Positions 1-8,282 are shown, counted from the stretch's first letter. The stretch is 64,000 bases of DNA from Ewingella americana ATCC 33852 (GCF_000735345.1 NZ_JMPJ01000026.1:1-64000), one strand, 5' to 3'. Translations and numbers: made by a program. The notes: a model not told the origin generated them from the sequence alone.

Positions 1-10
1 CGGTTTTGAT

Positions 11-157
11 GCATTTCGACCGTGCCGTTTCAGTTGGGTTTGTTTTGCTCCCTCCCCTATTTAGGGGAGGGTTGGGGTGGGGTATTTCTTACATAAGCCA
101 CTGAGTTTTCTGCAATACCCCCTCCCAGTCTTCCCTGAAACGGCACGGTGTAAATGC
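11..157. repeat. MITE-like palindromic repeat with 23-bp terminal inverted repeats
   Basis: Bases 11-33 and 135-157 are inverted repeats matching at 21 of 23 positions; the inner 15 bases (19-33 and 135-149) match perfectly. Inside are a short hairpin, cctcccc/ggggagg around 51-70, and a G-rich stretch answered by a C-rich one near 117-127. There is no room for a transposase, so a non-autonomous, MITE-like or structured intergenic repeat is the simplest reading. Genome copy number cannot be judged from this window. Confidence 0.6.
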
Positions 158-434
158 CGGTAGGTCGCGTTCAGAAGTGACGCCGAGGGAGTGGTTCGAG
201 ACCTATGGCTCGAAGCCCGAACTGAGGGAACCGCCTAAGCGGCGGCACTTCGCGACGATCACTGTGGCTGCTGAAACACGTCCATTCCGACCCTGCGCAG
301 CCTCGATCTTCCAACAGAAAAAACGCAGGGTTCCAAGGGAGGCGCGTTTACGCCTCCCTTGGTCGGTGTGGGCCGACGCCCACGGTTTTGAATTTGAATT
401 TGAATTTAAAGATTTAGGCCGCCCGCCCAGGGCA
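158..434. other. Non-coding stretch with hairpins and a hexamer repeat
   Basis: No convincing gene. A perfect 12-bp stem with a 6-nt loop lies at 333-362 (ccaagggaggcg / cgcctcccttgg), followed by a 6-bp stem at 368-383 (gtgggc / gcccac) and three tandem copies of gaattt at 390-407. The first hairpin could act as a terminator or a dispersed repeat, but no T-run follows it directly. An open frame on the plus strand from 177 runs through the hairpin and into the antisense of the next gene, so it is not called. Confidence 0.45.
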
Positions 435-920
435 TCATTTCTTCAAGAAATGAAAAAGATAATAATCCCCTTTTGGACTCTCACCCTCGGCGACAACCTC
501 CCATCCTTTGGCGTGATAAAACGCGACGGAGTTTTTACTCTTGATTAAACACTTCAGTGAACCAGTGCCGGTGAACATGGCTTCGCTGGCGTGGAGCAGG
601 GCGCTGCCGACGCCGGTGCCTTTGTGGGCGGGGTCTACGAACAGGTTATGCAGGAAATTCTCTTGCGTGAAGATGGAAGCGAAACCTAGCAGTTTCCCTT
701 GATGTTCGGCGACGATCACCGTCTCTCCGATGATGGCGCGGTCGAAATCTTCGAGCTGAAAATCACGGGTATCCATCCAAGTCCACGTATCCTTGCGTGA
801 CGCGAGGTACAGCGTGCGTAAAAAGGGGCGATCGGCTTCTTCATAAGGGCGTATCTGCAAGACATCTTCTCCATTGTTACCCGCTTCGACGATTCTAGGT
901 TGATATTCCAGACGTGCCAA
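435..920 (-). CDS. GNAT-family N-acetyltransferase
   Basis: A 161-residue protein with a single GNAT fold. The acetyl-CoA loop reads HKGTGVGSALLH, following the beta-4 segment FLHNLFVDPA, and the C-terminus has the usual SVAFYHAKGWEVV element. Substrate unknown; the family acetylates small-molecule amines or protein N-termini. The reading frame opens with TTG at 918-920 and has no strong ribosome-binding site. Another TTG about 21 codons in could be the real start, because GNAT homology begins near LQIRPYEEAD. It is divergent from the thiM riboswitch, so the two share an upstream region of only a few bases. Domain is clear; function and start are open. Confidence 0.8.
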   Translation of the reverse strand: MARLEYQPRIVEAGNNGEDVLQIRPYEEADRPFLRTLYLASRKDTWTWMDTRDFQLEDFDRAIIGETVIVAEHQGKLLGFASIFTQENFLHNLFVDPAHKGTGVGSALLHASEAMFTGTGSLKCLIKSKNSVAFYHAKGWEVVAEGESPKGDYYLFHFLKK

Positions 921-935
921 CCAATAATGGCTTTC

Positions 936-1066
936 GTTGACTCGGGGTGTCCTTCTTGTGAAAGAAAGGGCTGAGACCTTACCCGTATTACCTGATCTGG
1001 ATTATGCCAGCGTAGGGAAGTCAGGTATCTCTCCCGATACCGCCTTCTTTAGCGCCGGTTGGGAGA
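936..1066 (+). promoter_or_regulatory. TPP (THI-box) riboswitch with RBS-sequestering hairpin
   Basis: The conserved THI-box blocks are all present: ctcggggtg at 941, ggctgaga near 969, acccgt at 981, and acctgatctgg followed by tgccagcgtagggaag up to 1020. This matches the E. coli thiM aptamer closely. Downstream, tctccc (1030-1035) can pair with gggaga (1061-1066), which overlaps the thiM ribosome-binding site. Ligand binding would therefore be expected to block translation of thiM and, by coupling, thiD. Aptamer assignment is near certain; the switching mechanism is inferred. Confidence 0.95.
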
Positions 1067-1069
1067 AAT

Positions 1070-1880
1070 ATGAACACTCGACCTTCCGTTTTTTCCGGCA
1101 ACTCTGCTGCCGCTGCCCTCGAAAACCTGCGTCATGCTAAGCCGCTGGTTCACTGTTTGACTAATGATGTGGTGCAATCCTTCACGGCCAATGTGCTGCT
1201 GGCGTTGAATGCCTCCCCCGCGATGGTGGTGGACCCAACGGAAGCCGCGCAGTTCAGCGCCATTGCTGATGCGGTGCTGATCAACGTTGGGACGCTGACT
1301 CAGCCCCACTGCCGACGCTATGCTGGCCGCAGTTCACTCGGCTAATCAAGCTGGGAAGCCTTGGGTGCTGGACCCGGTCGCCGTCGGCGGGCTGGGGCTG
1401 CGCACTGAGTTTTGCCGCCAGTTAATCAAACTTCATCCTGCTGCAATTCGCGGCAATGCGTCTGAGATCCGTGCGCTAAGTGGCTTAACCTCCACCGGGC
1501 GCGGCGTGGATAGCGGCGACGATTCGCTCTCCGCGCTGCCCGCTGCCGAAGCCTTAGCCCGCGAAACTGGGGCTATCGTGGCGGTGACGGGGGAAGTTGA
1601 CTATGTCACTGACGGCGCGCGTAGCCTTGCTGTAACAGGCGGCGACGCGCTGATGACCCGCATTGTTGGGACCGGCTGCGCGCTGTCGGCGGTGGTGGCG
1701 GCTTTTGTCTCCCTGCCCGGCGACCGGCTGGATAACGTCGCGGCGGCTTGCCGGGTGATGTCCTGCGCGGGGGAAAGAGCGTGCAGCGAAGCGCGCGGGC
1801 CGGGCAGCTTTACCCCGGCTTTCCTCGACAACCTTTGGCTGCTGAATGGCGAGATGCTGACGTCTGGGGAAGCAGTATGA
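1070..1880 (+). pseudogene. thiM: Hydroxyethylthiazole kinase ThiM, interrupted by a +1 frameshift
   Basis: ThiM phosphorylates 4-methyl-5-hydroxyethylthiazole in thiamine salvage. Residues from [10 protein letters not shown] through [10 protein letters not shown] are read in one frame (1070-1309), and the rest, MLAAVHSAN to the stop at 1880, in another. E. coli ThiM continues [10 protein letters not shown] into RAQAMRAAV without a break. Removing one C from the CCCC run at 1304-1307, or the T at 1310, restores a continuous product of about 269 residues, close to the family's usual 262. Conserved GTGCALSAV and RGNASEI motifs remain downstream. The stop overlaps the thiD ATG (ATGA), so loss of translation here could also reduce thiD. 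It may be a real mutation or a homopolymer sequencing error. Confidence 0.9.
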
Positions 1881-2677
1881 AGCGTATCAATGCTTTAACT
1901 ATTGCCGGGACTGACCCGAGCGGCGGCGCGGGGATTCAGGCTGACCTGAAAACCTTCTCGGCGCTGGCGGCTTACGGCACCAGCGTTATCACCGCGCTGG
2001 TGGCGCAAAACACCCGTGGCGTGCAGTCGGTTTACAACATCGACCCTGCCTTTGTGGCGGCGCAGTTGGACTCGGTACTCGGCGACGTGCGCATTGATAC
2101 CGCCAAAATCGGCATGCTGGCTAACAGCGATATTGTCGAAGCCGTGGCCGAGCGCCTTCGGCACTACCAGCCGCCGTTCGTAGTGCTGGACACCGTAATG
2201 CTGGCTAAAAGCGGTGACCCGCTGCTGTCGGCGGATTCGGTAGAGGCGCTGCGACGCCTGCTGCTGCCGCAGGTAGCGATTATCACGCCGAACCTGCCGG
2301 AGGCCGCGGCACTGCTGGAGTGCGACATGGCGCAGAATGAGCAAGAGATGCGTGAGCAGGGGGAAGCATTGCTGGCGATGGGCTGTGACGCGGTGCTGAT
2401 GAAGGGCGGGCATTTAACGGATAGTGAAAGCCCGGACTGGCTGTTTATGCGCGGATCCCGCGAGCGCTTTACCGCGCCGCGGGTTGAGACTCGCCACACG
2501 CATGGCACGGGCTGCACGCTGTCGGCGGCGTTGGCGGCTCTGCGCCCGCGCCACGATAACTGGCCGGACACGGTTCGCGCCGCAAAAGCTTATCTGCAAC
2601 AGGCGCTGATGCAAGCCGACTCGCTGGAAGTGGGGCACGGCATCGGGCCGGTTCACCATTTCCACCAGTGGTGGTAA
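1877..2677 (+). CDS. thiD: Hydroxymethylpyrimidine/phosphomethylpyrimidine kinase
   Basis: ThiD phosphorylates HMP and HMP-phosphate to give HMP-PP, the pyrimidine half of thiamine. The 266-residue product has the N-terminal [16 protein letters not shown] substrate motif, the MLAKSG segment, and the C-terminal anion-hole motif [13 protein letters not shown] with the family cysteine. ATG 1877 is chosen because it overlaps the thiM stop as ATGA and begins exactly where ThiD homology starts; the frame stays open upstream only by chance. Its translation should be coupled to thiM and so controlled by the TPP riboswitch. Confidence 0.95.
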   Translation: MKRINALTIAGTDPSGGAGIQADLKTFSALAAYGTSVITALVAQNTRGVQSVYNIDPAFVAAQLDSVLGDVRIDTAKIGMLANSDIVEAVAERLRHYQPPFVVLDTVMLAKSGDPLLSADSVEALRRLLLPQVAIITPNLPEAAALLECDMAQNEQEMREQGEALLAMGCDAVLMKGGHLTDSESPDWLFMRGSRERFTAPRVETRHTHGTGCTLSAALAALRPRHDNWPDTVRAAKAYLQQALMQADSLEVGHGIGPVHHFHQWW

Positions 2678-2694
2678 CGGGGCGAACTCCGCCG

Positions 2695-3558
2695 TCAGGC
2701 CCTGATTTTGTTATGGCATAACTCAGGTTCTACCTGTTTGAACATCGACAGCGCCTGCTGCAAATGCTCGGCGTCGAACGGATTCAACGGGTAGAACTTG
2801 TCCTCTTTGCGCGGGCGCAGCGACAGCCGAATCTGGGTGGCGGTCACCCGCTCATACAGGTAGCTGGCGATGTCGTCGTTTTCCTCATCGCGCCATGAAA
2901 TCATCAGCGCCGCGTGCTCGCCGGTGCGGCGACCCAGAAAACGATTCTTGGTCCACATCCCTTCGAAATCGCCATCTTTTTGCAGTTTCTTGCCGCTGAA
3001 CAGGTCGCTATCCGCCAAGTACCACAGGGCCTGCGGCGAGATTTCCCGCTGCACGCTGCGCCACATTGGTTGATTGTTCTCCATCTGCCAGCAGGCCATG
3101 CCGAGGTAGTCATTAAGCTCGCGCCAGTCGTTTTCCAACTGCTGTTTCAGGCTTTTATCGGCCAGCGTGTGGAACTGCTGCAAGCCGGTGGCCTGTGCGC
3201 CAAGGCGGGTATAGCCGACCACCGACATGGTGCGTGGCCTGCGGCGCAGCGTCATCCACAGTAGGAATTTTGGAATGCGGAACTTGATGGCCTGCACGCT
3301 GAGCTTGTAGCGCTGGCCGCGTGACATCACCAAGCCGTTAGACGCGCCGCGTTTGTCTTGATAATTGCGTACCAGCACCACGCTGTTTTGCCCCATCCAG
3401 CCGGTGACGTAATGTTCTTTGTCGCTGGCTGAAATATCCAAATCACGGGCGATCTGCTCGATTTTCTCCACGTCCAACTGGCCGAGGGAGAGGCTTTGAT
3501 CCGCGCTGTAATAGCTCTTCTTTAAAACGGAGGAGGTCGGGGGAGTGGCTAACGACAT
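2695..3558 (-). CDS. Uncharacterised conserved-looking protein
   Basis: A 287-residue basic protein I do not recognise. It has no signal peptide and no clear membrane segment, though FRIPKFLLWMTL near residue 93 is hydrophobic. It is rich in Trp and Arg, with a central RRRPRTMSVVGYTRLG stretch and a C-terminal acidic-basic mixed region. Codon use resembles its neighbours and the frame is intact. It converges on thiD (17-bp gap) and lies beside the flagellar scar, transcribed in the same direction as lfhA. A link with the lost Flag-2 locus is possible but nothing in the sequence proves it. Confidence 0.6.
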   Translation of the reverse strand: MSLATPPTSSVLKKSYYSADQSLSLGQLDVEKIEQIARDLDISASDKEHYVTGWMGQNSVVLVRNYQDKRGASNGLVMSRGQRYKLSVQAIKFRIPKFLLWMTLRRRPRTMSVVGYTRLGAQATGLQQFHTLADKSLKQQLENDWRELNDYLGMACWQMENNQPMWRSVQREISPQALWYLADSDLFSGKKLQKDGDFEGMWTKNRFLGRRTGEHAALMISWRDEENDDIASYLYERVTATQIRLSLRPRKEDKFYPLNPFDAEHLQQALSMFKQVEPELCHNKIRA

Positions 3559-3648
3559 AACCGGGCTTCCAGCAAAATGACATTACTTATAGCGTAGCCT
3601 AAGTTGTCGGACATATTTATGTCAGTGCTAGCAAAAACCACAATTTTA

Positions 3649-3679
3649 ATATCCCGCGCCCAGAACAGGCGCGGGGAAA
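3649..3679 (-). terminator. Weak hairpin terminator after lfhA remnant
   Basis: On the minus strand, ccgcgcc and ggcgcgg form a 7-bp GC stem directly after the lfhA stop, followed by gatattaaaatt, which is only moderately U-rich. Either a weak intrinsic terminator or a simple hairpin. Confidence 0.4.
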
Positions 3680-3685
3680 AGGGTA

Positions 3686-5389
3686 TTACGTCAGGCTACC
3701 TTCAATCCGCAGTTCGTGTTCATCGGGGATTTCATTGAAGGAGAGCACGTGCAGCCCCGGCGCGAATAAACGGGCGTAGCGCGACAGCAGCGGGCGCAGC
3801 TGCGGCGGCACCAGCAGCACCGGCTCTTTGCCAATGGCTTTCATCTGCTCTTTGACTTTTGGCAGCGTATTTTGGAACTGTGTCAGCAGGTTAGGGTCCA
3901 GCGGAATGCTGTCGAGCGGCGTCTTCCCGGCGGTTTGCGTCTGGTTGAAAGCGGCCATCAGCAGCGTTTCCAGCTCGTGATGCAGGGTGTAAACCGACAG
4001 CGCGCTGCCCTGAACCATGCCCGCCGTGATGCTGCGGCGCAGGGCGTAACGCACGTCGGCCGCCAGCAGGAAGGCGTCTTTGGTGGTGGCGGCGCTTTCA
4101 AGCAGCGTGGTGCCAATCACCACGATATCGCGCAGCGACACCCCTTCTTGCAGCAGCATGCGATAGATGCGCAACAGCTGGCTGTAGTTCAGCGCGCCGT
4201 TGAGATCTTCCGCCAGCTTGGGCGACATCGACGCCAGCCGGTTGTGCAGCAGGGTGATGTCGTCATAGTTGAACAGGTCGGGAATATGCTGACGCAGCAC
4301 CTTGTTGACGTGCGTCGCCACCACGCTGGCGCAGTCCACCACTTGATAGCCTAGATTGAGCGCGTGCGGCTTCTGGTCCGGCGTTATCCAGGTCACCGGC
4401 ATGCCATAGGCCGGGTCATTATCGAGCTGACCGTCCACCTCGCCGTAGGTTTCACTGGAGGGCAGTGCCATCAGCTTGTCGGCGGGCAGGGTGCCGCTGG
4501 CCTGCTTGATGCCGTTAACGGTAATAATGTACTGGGTCGGCTTAAGGCGGAAGTTCTCCCGAATACGCACCTCGGGCAGCAGCACGCCGTAGGTTTCCGA
4601 CACCACCTGCCGCACGCCGCGTATTCGCTGAGTGAGGGGGCTGCCTTTGGACTTATCGACCAGCGTCACTAGCTTATAGCCGAGGCTGATCGCCACCGGC
4701 TCAATCAGCGGAATGCTTTCCCAACTGACGGTTTGCTCGATATCTTCGCTGATATTTTTCGAGATTTCTGCCAGTTGCTCGGCTTCGTTAACAGCCGCCT
4801 TAGGCTGGCGACTGGTGCGCCACGCGGCGTAAGCCAGCATCGCGGTGAAAGAGAGGAACGGCAGGTGCGGCATGCCCGGCACCACCGCCAGCACGAACAT
4901 CACGCCCGCCGCCGTGTAGAGGGTCATCGGCGAAGCCAGCAGCTGGCGCTTCATTTCGGTGGCCATATCACCGCTGTCATTGACGCGGGTAACGATAATT
5001 GCCGCAGCGGTTGAGAGCAGCAGGGACGGGATCTGCGCCACTAAACCATCACCGATAGTCAGCAACACGTACTGCTGGAAGGCGGCGCTGGCGGTCAGAT
5101 CATATTTGAAGATACCGATACAGATACCGCCGATCAGGTTGATCATTAAGATCATCATCCCGGCGATGGCGTCCCCGCGCACAAACTTCGACGCACCGTC
5201 CATCGCGCCGTAGAAATCCGCCTCACTGGCGATCTCTTTACGGCGGGTTCGCGCCTGCTCTTGGTTGATAAGCCCGGCGTTCAGGTCGGCGTCGATAGCC
5301 ATCTGTTTGCCCGGCATCGCGTCGAGGGTGAATCGCGCGGAGACCTCGGAAATACGCTCGGCCCCCTTGGTCACTACCACGAAGTTAAT
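3686..5389 (-). pseudogene. lfhA: LfhA (Flag-2 flagellar FlhA homologue), 5'-truncated
   Basis: FlhA-family export-gate protein of the lateral (Flag-2) flagellar type III apparatus. From INFVVVTKGAERISEV onward it follows FlhA: ARFTLDAMPGKQMAIDADLNAG, the FYGAMDGASKFVRGDA segment, later membrane helices, then the cytosolic domain to the C-terminus (about 567 residues). Family members are near 690, so roughly the first 125 residues with the first membrane helices are missing. The frame stays open beyond 5389 only as antisense of lafU; an annotator would report a chimeric 604-residue protein starting at 5500. The break coincides with the start of lafU' on the other strand, as in the fhiA-mbhA deletion of E. 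coli K-12. The LfhA rather than FlhA assignment rests on the neighbour and remembered similarity. Confidence 0.85.
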
Positions 5390-6248
5390 CCTAAGCTCGG
5401 TCAACCAAAAGGAGCGCGAAGAGATCGTTGCCGCGCTGCATGACCAGTCGATTTTCAAAGGCAATGTCTTCGCTCCGCTGAACTCAATTGGCAAAACCAA
5501 TTCGGTTATCCCCCAGCAGGTTCCCGTGACCTACAAAGAGCCGCAAAAAACGCGGCAGGTGGAGAAACCCAAACCGACCAAGGTAAAACCCGAGGAGAAA
5601 CCGCCGGTGAATGTGCGTCAGCAGGAAGTTGACGCTGCCGAGAAGATGGACGCGCTGAGCAGTAAAAAATCGGCGCGTGAGCTGAGTGAGCTGGCCACCA
5701 ATATCAATTCCATCGCCAAGAAAAACCATATGGAAGCCAATCTGGAGATTGAAGTGATCCCGCAGGGCTTGCGGGTATTGATTCAGGACGGCCATGACCG
5801 CGACATGTTCCAGCGCGGCAGTGCCAGCCTGACACCGTTCTTCCGTACCTTGCTGACCGAACTGGCACCGACCTTCAACAATATTGATAACAAAATCATT
5901 ATCAGCGGCCATACCGATGCGGTGATGTACAAAAATCAGGCGAAGTATAACAACTGGAATCTGTCCGGTGACCGCGCGCTGGTAGCGCGTCGCGTGCTCG
6001 AACAGGCCGGACTTGCCAAGGGCAAAGTGCTTCAGGTGAATGCCATGTCTGATCAGATGCTGCTGGACCCGAATAGCCCGGAAAGCGCCCGCAACCGCCG
6101 AATAGAAATCATGGTGCTGACCAAAACGGCATCGGACTCCTTGTATGAATTCTTTGGCGATCGCGGCGATAAAGTGGTCGAGCCGCTGACGGAAAAAATT
6201 GAGAAACAGGAGGGGCTGGCGGCACCGACTACCGCGCCAGCAGAGTGA
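5388..6248 (+). pseudogene. lafU: LafU (Flag-2 MotB-type stator protein), 5'-truncated
   Basis: About 286 residues of a MotB/LafU flagellar stator subunit. Homology starts at ILSSVNQKEREEIV, just after the family's membrane helix, and runs through a Pro/Lys-rich linker into an OmpA-like peptidoglycan-binding domain (FQRGSASLTPFF, IIISGHTDAVMY, NRRIEIMV). The N-terminal cytosolic tail, the single membrane helix and the proton-channel aspartate are absent. The only in-frame ATG upstream (5265) lies in antisense lfhA sequence, so it is not a genuine start. A stator without its helix cannot conduct ions; any product would be inert. It is joined head to head with lfhA'. Confidence 0.85.
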
Positions 6249-6253
6249 TTGTC

Positions 6254-7378
6254 ATGACGATACTTAACCTGATTGGCGAATCTTCGGCCCTGTTGCCCAC
6301 CCTACACGGGTCGGGCAACTCGGTGGCGCGCCGCTTGCTGACTGCTTTTGTCATGAGCTGCTGCCTGTTGCTGACATTGACGCCACTGCGCGCGGTGGCC
6401 GTGCCGACGACGCGTAGCCAAGTGGTTAAGAAAAAGGTGCATAAGGTCAGTAGCAAGCCAAAGGCAGCCAGCAAGCCCAAAGCCAGCAGCAAATCTAAGG
6501 CGAGCAGTAAGCCCAAGGCCAACAGCAAACCTAAGGCGACCAGTAAACCCAAAGCCAGCAGCAAACCTAAGGCGACCAGTAAACCCAAGGCCAGCAGCAA
6601 ACCTAAAGCGGCCAGCAAGCCCAAAGCCAGCAGCAAACCTAAAGCGACCAGTAAACCCAAGGCCACCAGCAAGTCCAAAGTTAGCAGCAAAAAGAAACCC
6701 GCAGCACCGGCGGTGAAGCTGAGCTTCGCCGCCCAGCAGCGGGCCAAAAACCGTGAGCTACTAAAGCACCATCCCGTTAAGGTGGTGGCGACCAGCTACG
6801 GCGATAAGCCGCGGAAAACCGCCAGTTCCTCAAACCTGCACAGCTCGGCGGCCGAGCGGCGTGCTAATCGCAAGCTGATAGCACAACATCCTGACTGGTT
6901 TAGCCATCGGCAGACGGTGGCACCCGACGCGCTGGGCAGTGACAGCATCGCGCTGGCGTATCGTGACCATTTGCATCAGACCACGCAAAAAGCCATGTCT
7001 ACCCTGATGAAGCAGCTGGGGAAACCTTATGTTTGGGGCGGAACTTCACCGAAAATTGGCTTTGATTGCAGTGGATTAGTCTACTTTGCTTACCACGGCT
7101 TGTTGACAGAGGGGATCCCGAGAACCGCCAACGGCATGTATCGATGGGCCAGAGGTAAGAAGGTCGCGCAAAACCAACTGAAGCGCGGAGACCTGATTTT
7201 CTTCCGCATTCATTCGCGCAGTAACGCCGACCACGTTGGGGTGTATCTCGGCAATGGCAAATTTATCGAATCACCGAGAACGGGCAAGGATATCCGCATC
7301 AGCACCCTGAGTGATTCCTTCTGGCAGAATCATTATCTCGGCGCCAAGCGAGTGCTGACGCCGGAAACCATTATCTAA
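6254..7378 (+). CDS. NlpC/P60 endopeptidase with Ser-Lys-Pro-Lys-Ala repeat linker
   Basis: A 374-residue predicted peptidoglycan hydrolase. A hydrophobic segment near residues 35-50 (VMSCCLLLTLTPLRAVA) looks like a signal peptide or anchor preceded by a long N-region. Next comes a basic linker of thirteen xSKPKA units, then a linker with a duplicated RxNRxLxxxHP element (KNRELLKHHP, ANRKLIAQHP). The C-terminal NlpC/P60 domain has the catalytic Cys in GFDCSGLVYFAY and His in NADHVGVYLGNG. Such enzymes cut gamma-D-Glu-DAP bonds in murein. ATG 6254 is preferred; GTG 6245, overlapping the lafU stop, is an alternative. Its natural promoter is not visible and may lie within the lafU remnant. Confidence 0.8.
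   Translation: MTILNLIGESSALLPTLHGSGNSVARRLLTAFVMSCCLLLTLTPLRAVAVPTTRSQVVKKKVHKVSSKPKAASKPKASSKSKASSKPKANSKPKATSKPKASSKPKATSKPKASSKPKAASKPKASSKPKATSKPKATSKSKVSSKKKPAAPAVKLSFAAQQRAKNRELLKHHPVKVVATSYGDKPRKTASSSNLHSSAAERRANRKLIAQHPDWFSHRQTVAPDALGSDSIALAYRDHLHQTTQKAMSTLMKQLGKPYVWGGTSPKIGFDCSGLVYFAYHGLLTEGIPRTANGMYRWARGKKVAQNQLKRGDLIFFRIHSRSNADHVGVYLGNGKFIESPRTGKDIRISTLSDSFWQNHYLGAKRVLTPETII
6449..6700 (+). repeat. 18-bp in-frame tandem repeat, about 14 units
   Basis: Codons from 6449 form units of six residues, x-S-K-P-K-A with x = S, A, T or N. Thirteen units fill 6449-6682 and a degenerate fourteenth (SSKKKP) ends at 6700. Many units are nearly identical in DNA (agcagcaaacctaaggcg, accagtaaacccaaggcc), so copy number could change by slippage or recombination without breaking the frame. 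Confidence 0.9.
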
Positions 7379-7386
7379 ACTTTAGT

Positions 7387-8073
7387 TTACTCCGCATCAA
7401 ACCAATCGTGGTTTTGCTCGGCAATCGGCGTAATGGTGGAAATCATCTCTTGCAGATGAATGCGCATTGCGCGCTCGGCGGCGTCAGGGTCATGCGCTTT
7501 CAGCGCGCTAAGAATGTTGTCGTGCTGCTCAATCAGGCTCTCCGGCGGCGAGACTTTGCTCAGCGTCAGGAAACGCACGCGGTCCATGGTCGCCTTAATA
7601 TGCTCCACGGTTTCCCATGCCAGACGGCAATCAATGATTTGCGCTATCGAGCGATGAAACTCATCATCTAACAGCAAGAACTCCTGCGTCTGCTGGCTTT
7701 TGGCGGCCAGCCGCTGGCGTTGCAGGTTGTGTTCAAGTACCAGCAAATCATTGTCAGTGGCGACGCTCGCCGCGCGGCGCACCACGGCGGTCTCTACGGC
7801 TTCGCGAATAAAACGGCCATCGGCGACGCGCTTGGCTGAAATCTTCATCACGAAAGTCCCGCGCTGCGGCAACACCTGCACTAATCCTGCTTCCGCCAGC
7901 TTAATAAAAGCTTCGCGCACTGGCTGGCGCGACACGTTGAACCGCGACGAAATATCTTTCTCCGACAACAGCGCACCGGGCGGGATCGCGCAGGTGACGA
8001 TGTCCTGACGCAGGGTGCGGTAGATCTGCTGGTTAACCGGCACATTATTGAGAAATTCGTAAGTTTCAGTCAT
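7387..8073 (-). CDS. rspR: GntR/FadR-family transcriptional regulator, RspR-like
   Basis: A 228-residue regulator with an N-terminal winged helix-turn-helix (QIYRTLRQDIV, FNVSRQPVREAFIKLAEAGLVQ) and a C-terminal FCD ligand domain that keeps the metal-binding histidines (DDEFHRSI, IEQHDNIL, RIHLQEM). It aligns well along its length with E. coli RspR (YdfH), a repressor of the rspAB sugar-acid dehydrogenase genes. No rspAB genes are present here, so its target is unknown. ATG 8073 is chosen because homology starts at MTETYEF; the frame stays open upstream through a terminator. It converges on the NlpC gene with an 8-bp gap. Confidence 0.8.
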   Translation of the reverse strand: MTETYEFLNNVPVNQQIYRTLRQDIVTCAIPPGALLSEKDISSRFNVSRQPVREAFIKLAEAGLVQVLPQRGTFVMKISAKRVADGRFIREAVETAVVRRAASVATDNDLLVLEHNLQRQRLAAKSQQTQEFLLLDDEFHRSIAQIIDCRLAWETVEHIKATMDRVRFLTLSKVSPPESLIEQHDNILSALKAHDPDAAERAMRIHLQEMISTITPIAEQNHDWFDAE

Positions 8074-8181
8074 GGGCACATTGATATTTGAGCGGCTGGA
8101 ATAGGCCGAATAGTACCATGACTTTTCACAGGATTTTGCGAATGCGTCCAAAGGGCGTGAACCATTGGGCAAACAATAGAT

Positions 8182-8210
8182 AAAAAAATCCCGCTCAAGG
8201 TGGGCGGGAT
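8182..8210 (-). terminator. Strong intrinsic terminator on the minus strand
   Basis: On the minus strand a 7-bp stem atcccgc/gcgggat (8204-8210 with 8188-8194) is followed by seven T residues (8188-8182). It lies upstream of rspR and points towards it, so it must end some other transcript, here proposed to be a small RNA. Confidence 0.85.
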
Positions 8211-8276
8211 GTCGTAATGCTTTACGAGGGGATAGTCCAATGAGATGCAACGTCTTATAGGGGAATAAGTGCTTGC
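8182..8276 (-). ncRNA. Candidate small RNA of about 95 nt
   Basis: A strong minus-strand terminator (8182-8210) has no protein gene before it. Counting back, a good sigma-70 promoter predicts transcription starting near 8276, giving an RNA of about 95 nt. The predicted RNA has two unpaired-looking C-rich segments (attcccct near 8260, tatcccct near 8230), which could pair with ribosome-binding sites, and it ends in a hairpin plus U7 of the type Hfq binds. I do not recognise it as any of the enterobacterial sRNAs I can recall (RyhB, RybB, CyaR, FnrS, OmrA, RprA and others). No convincing ORF lies inside. Inferred from sequence signals only. Confidence 0.5.
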
Positions 8277-8282
8277 AGACTC

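Noticed and set aside
177-548. Plus-strand open frame of 123 codons
   Set aside because: It runs across a perfect hairpin and hexamer repeats and into the antisense of the GNAT gene; no ribosome-binding site and repetitive composition.
1304-1311. Programmed +1 frameshift in thiM
   Set aside because: No slippery-site arrangement, stimulatory element or family precedent; a mutation or sequencing error is simpler.
5265-5387. Apparent N-terminus of LafU starting at ATG 5265
   Set aside because: This stretch is the antisense of lfhA coding sequence; LafU homology begins only at about 5388.
5390-5500. Apparent N-terminus of LfhA starting at 5500
   Set aside because: It is antisense of lafU; FlhA homology stops at 5389.
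6449-6700. CRISPR-like array
   Set aside because: The repeats are 18 bp, contiguous without spacers, and in frame within a gene.
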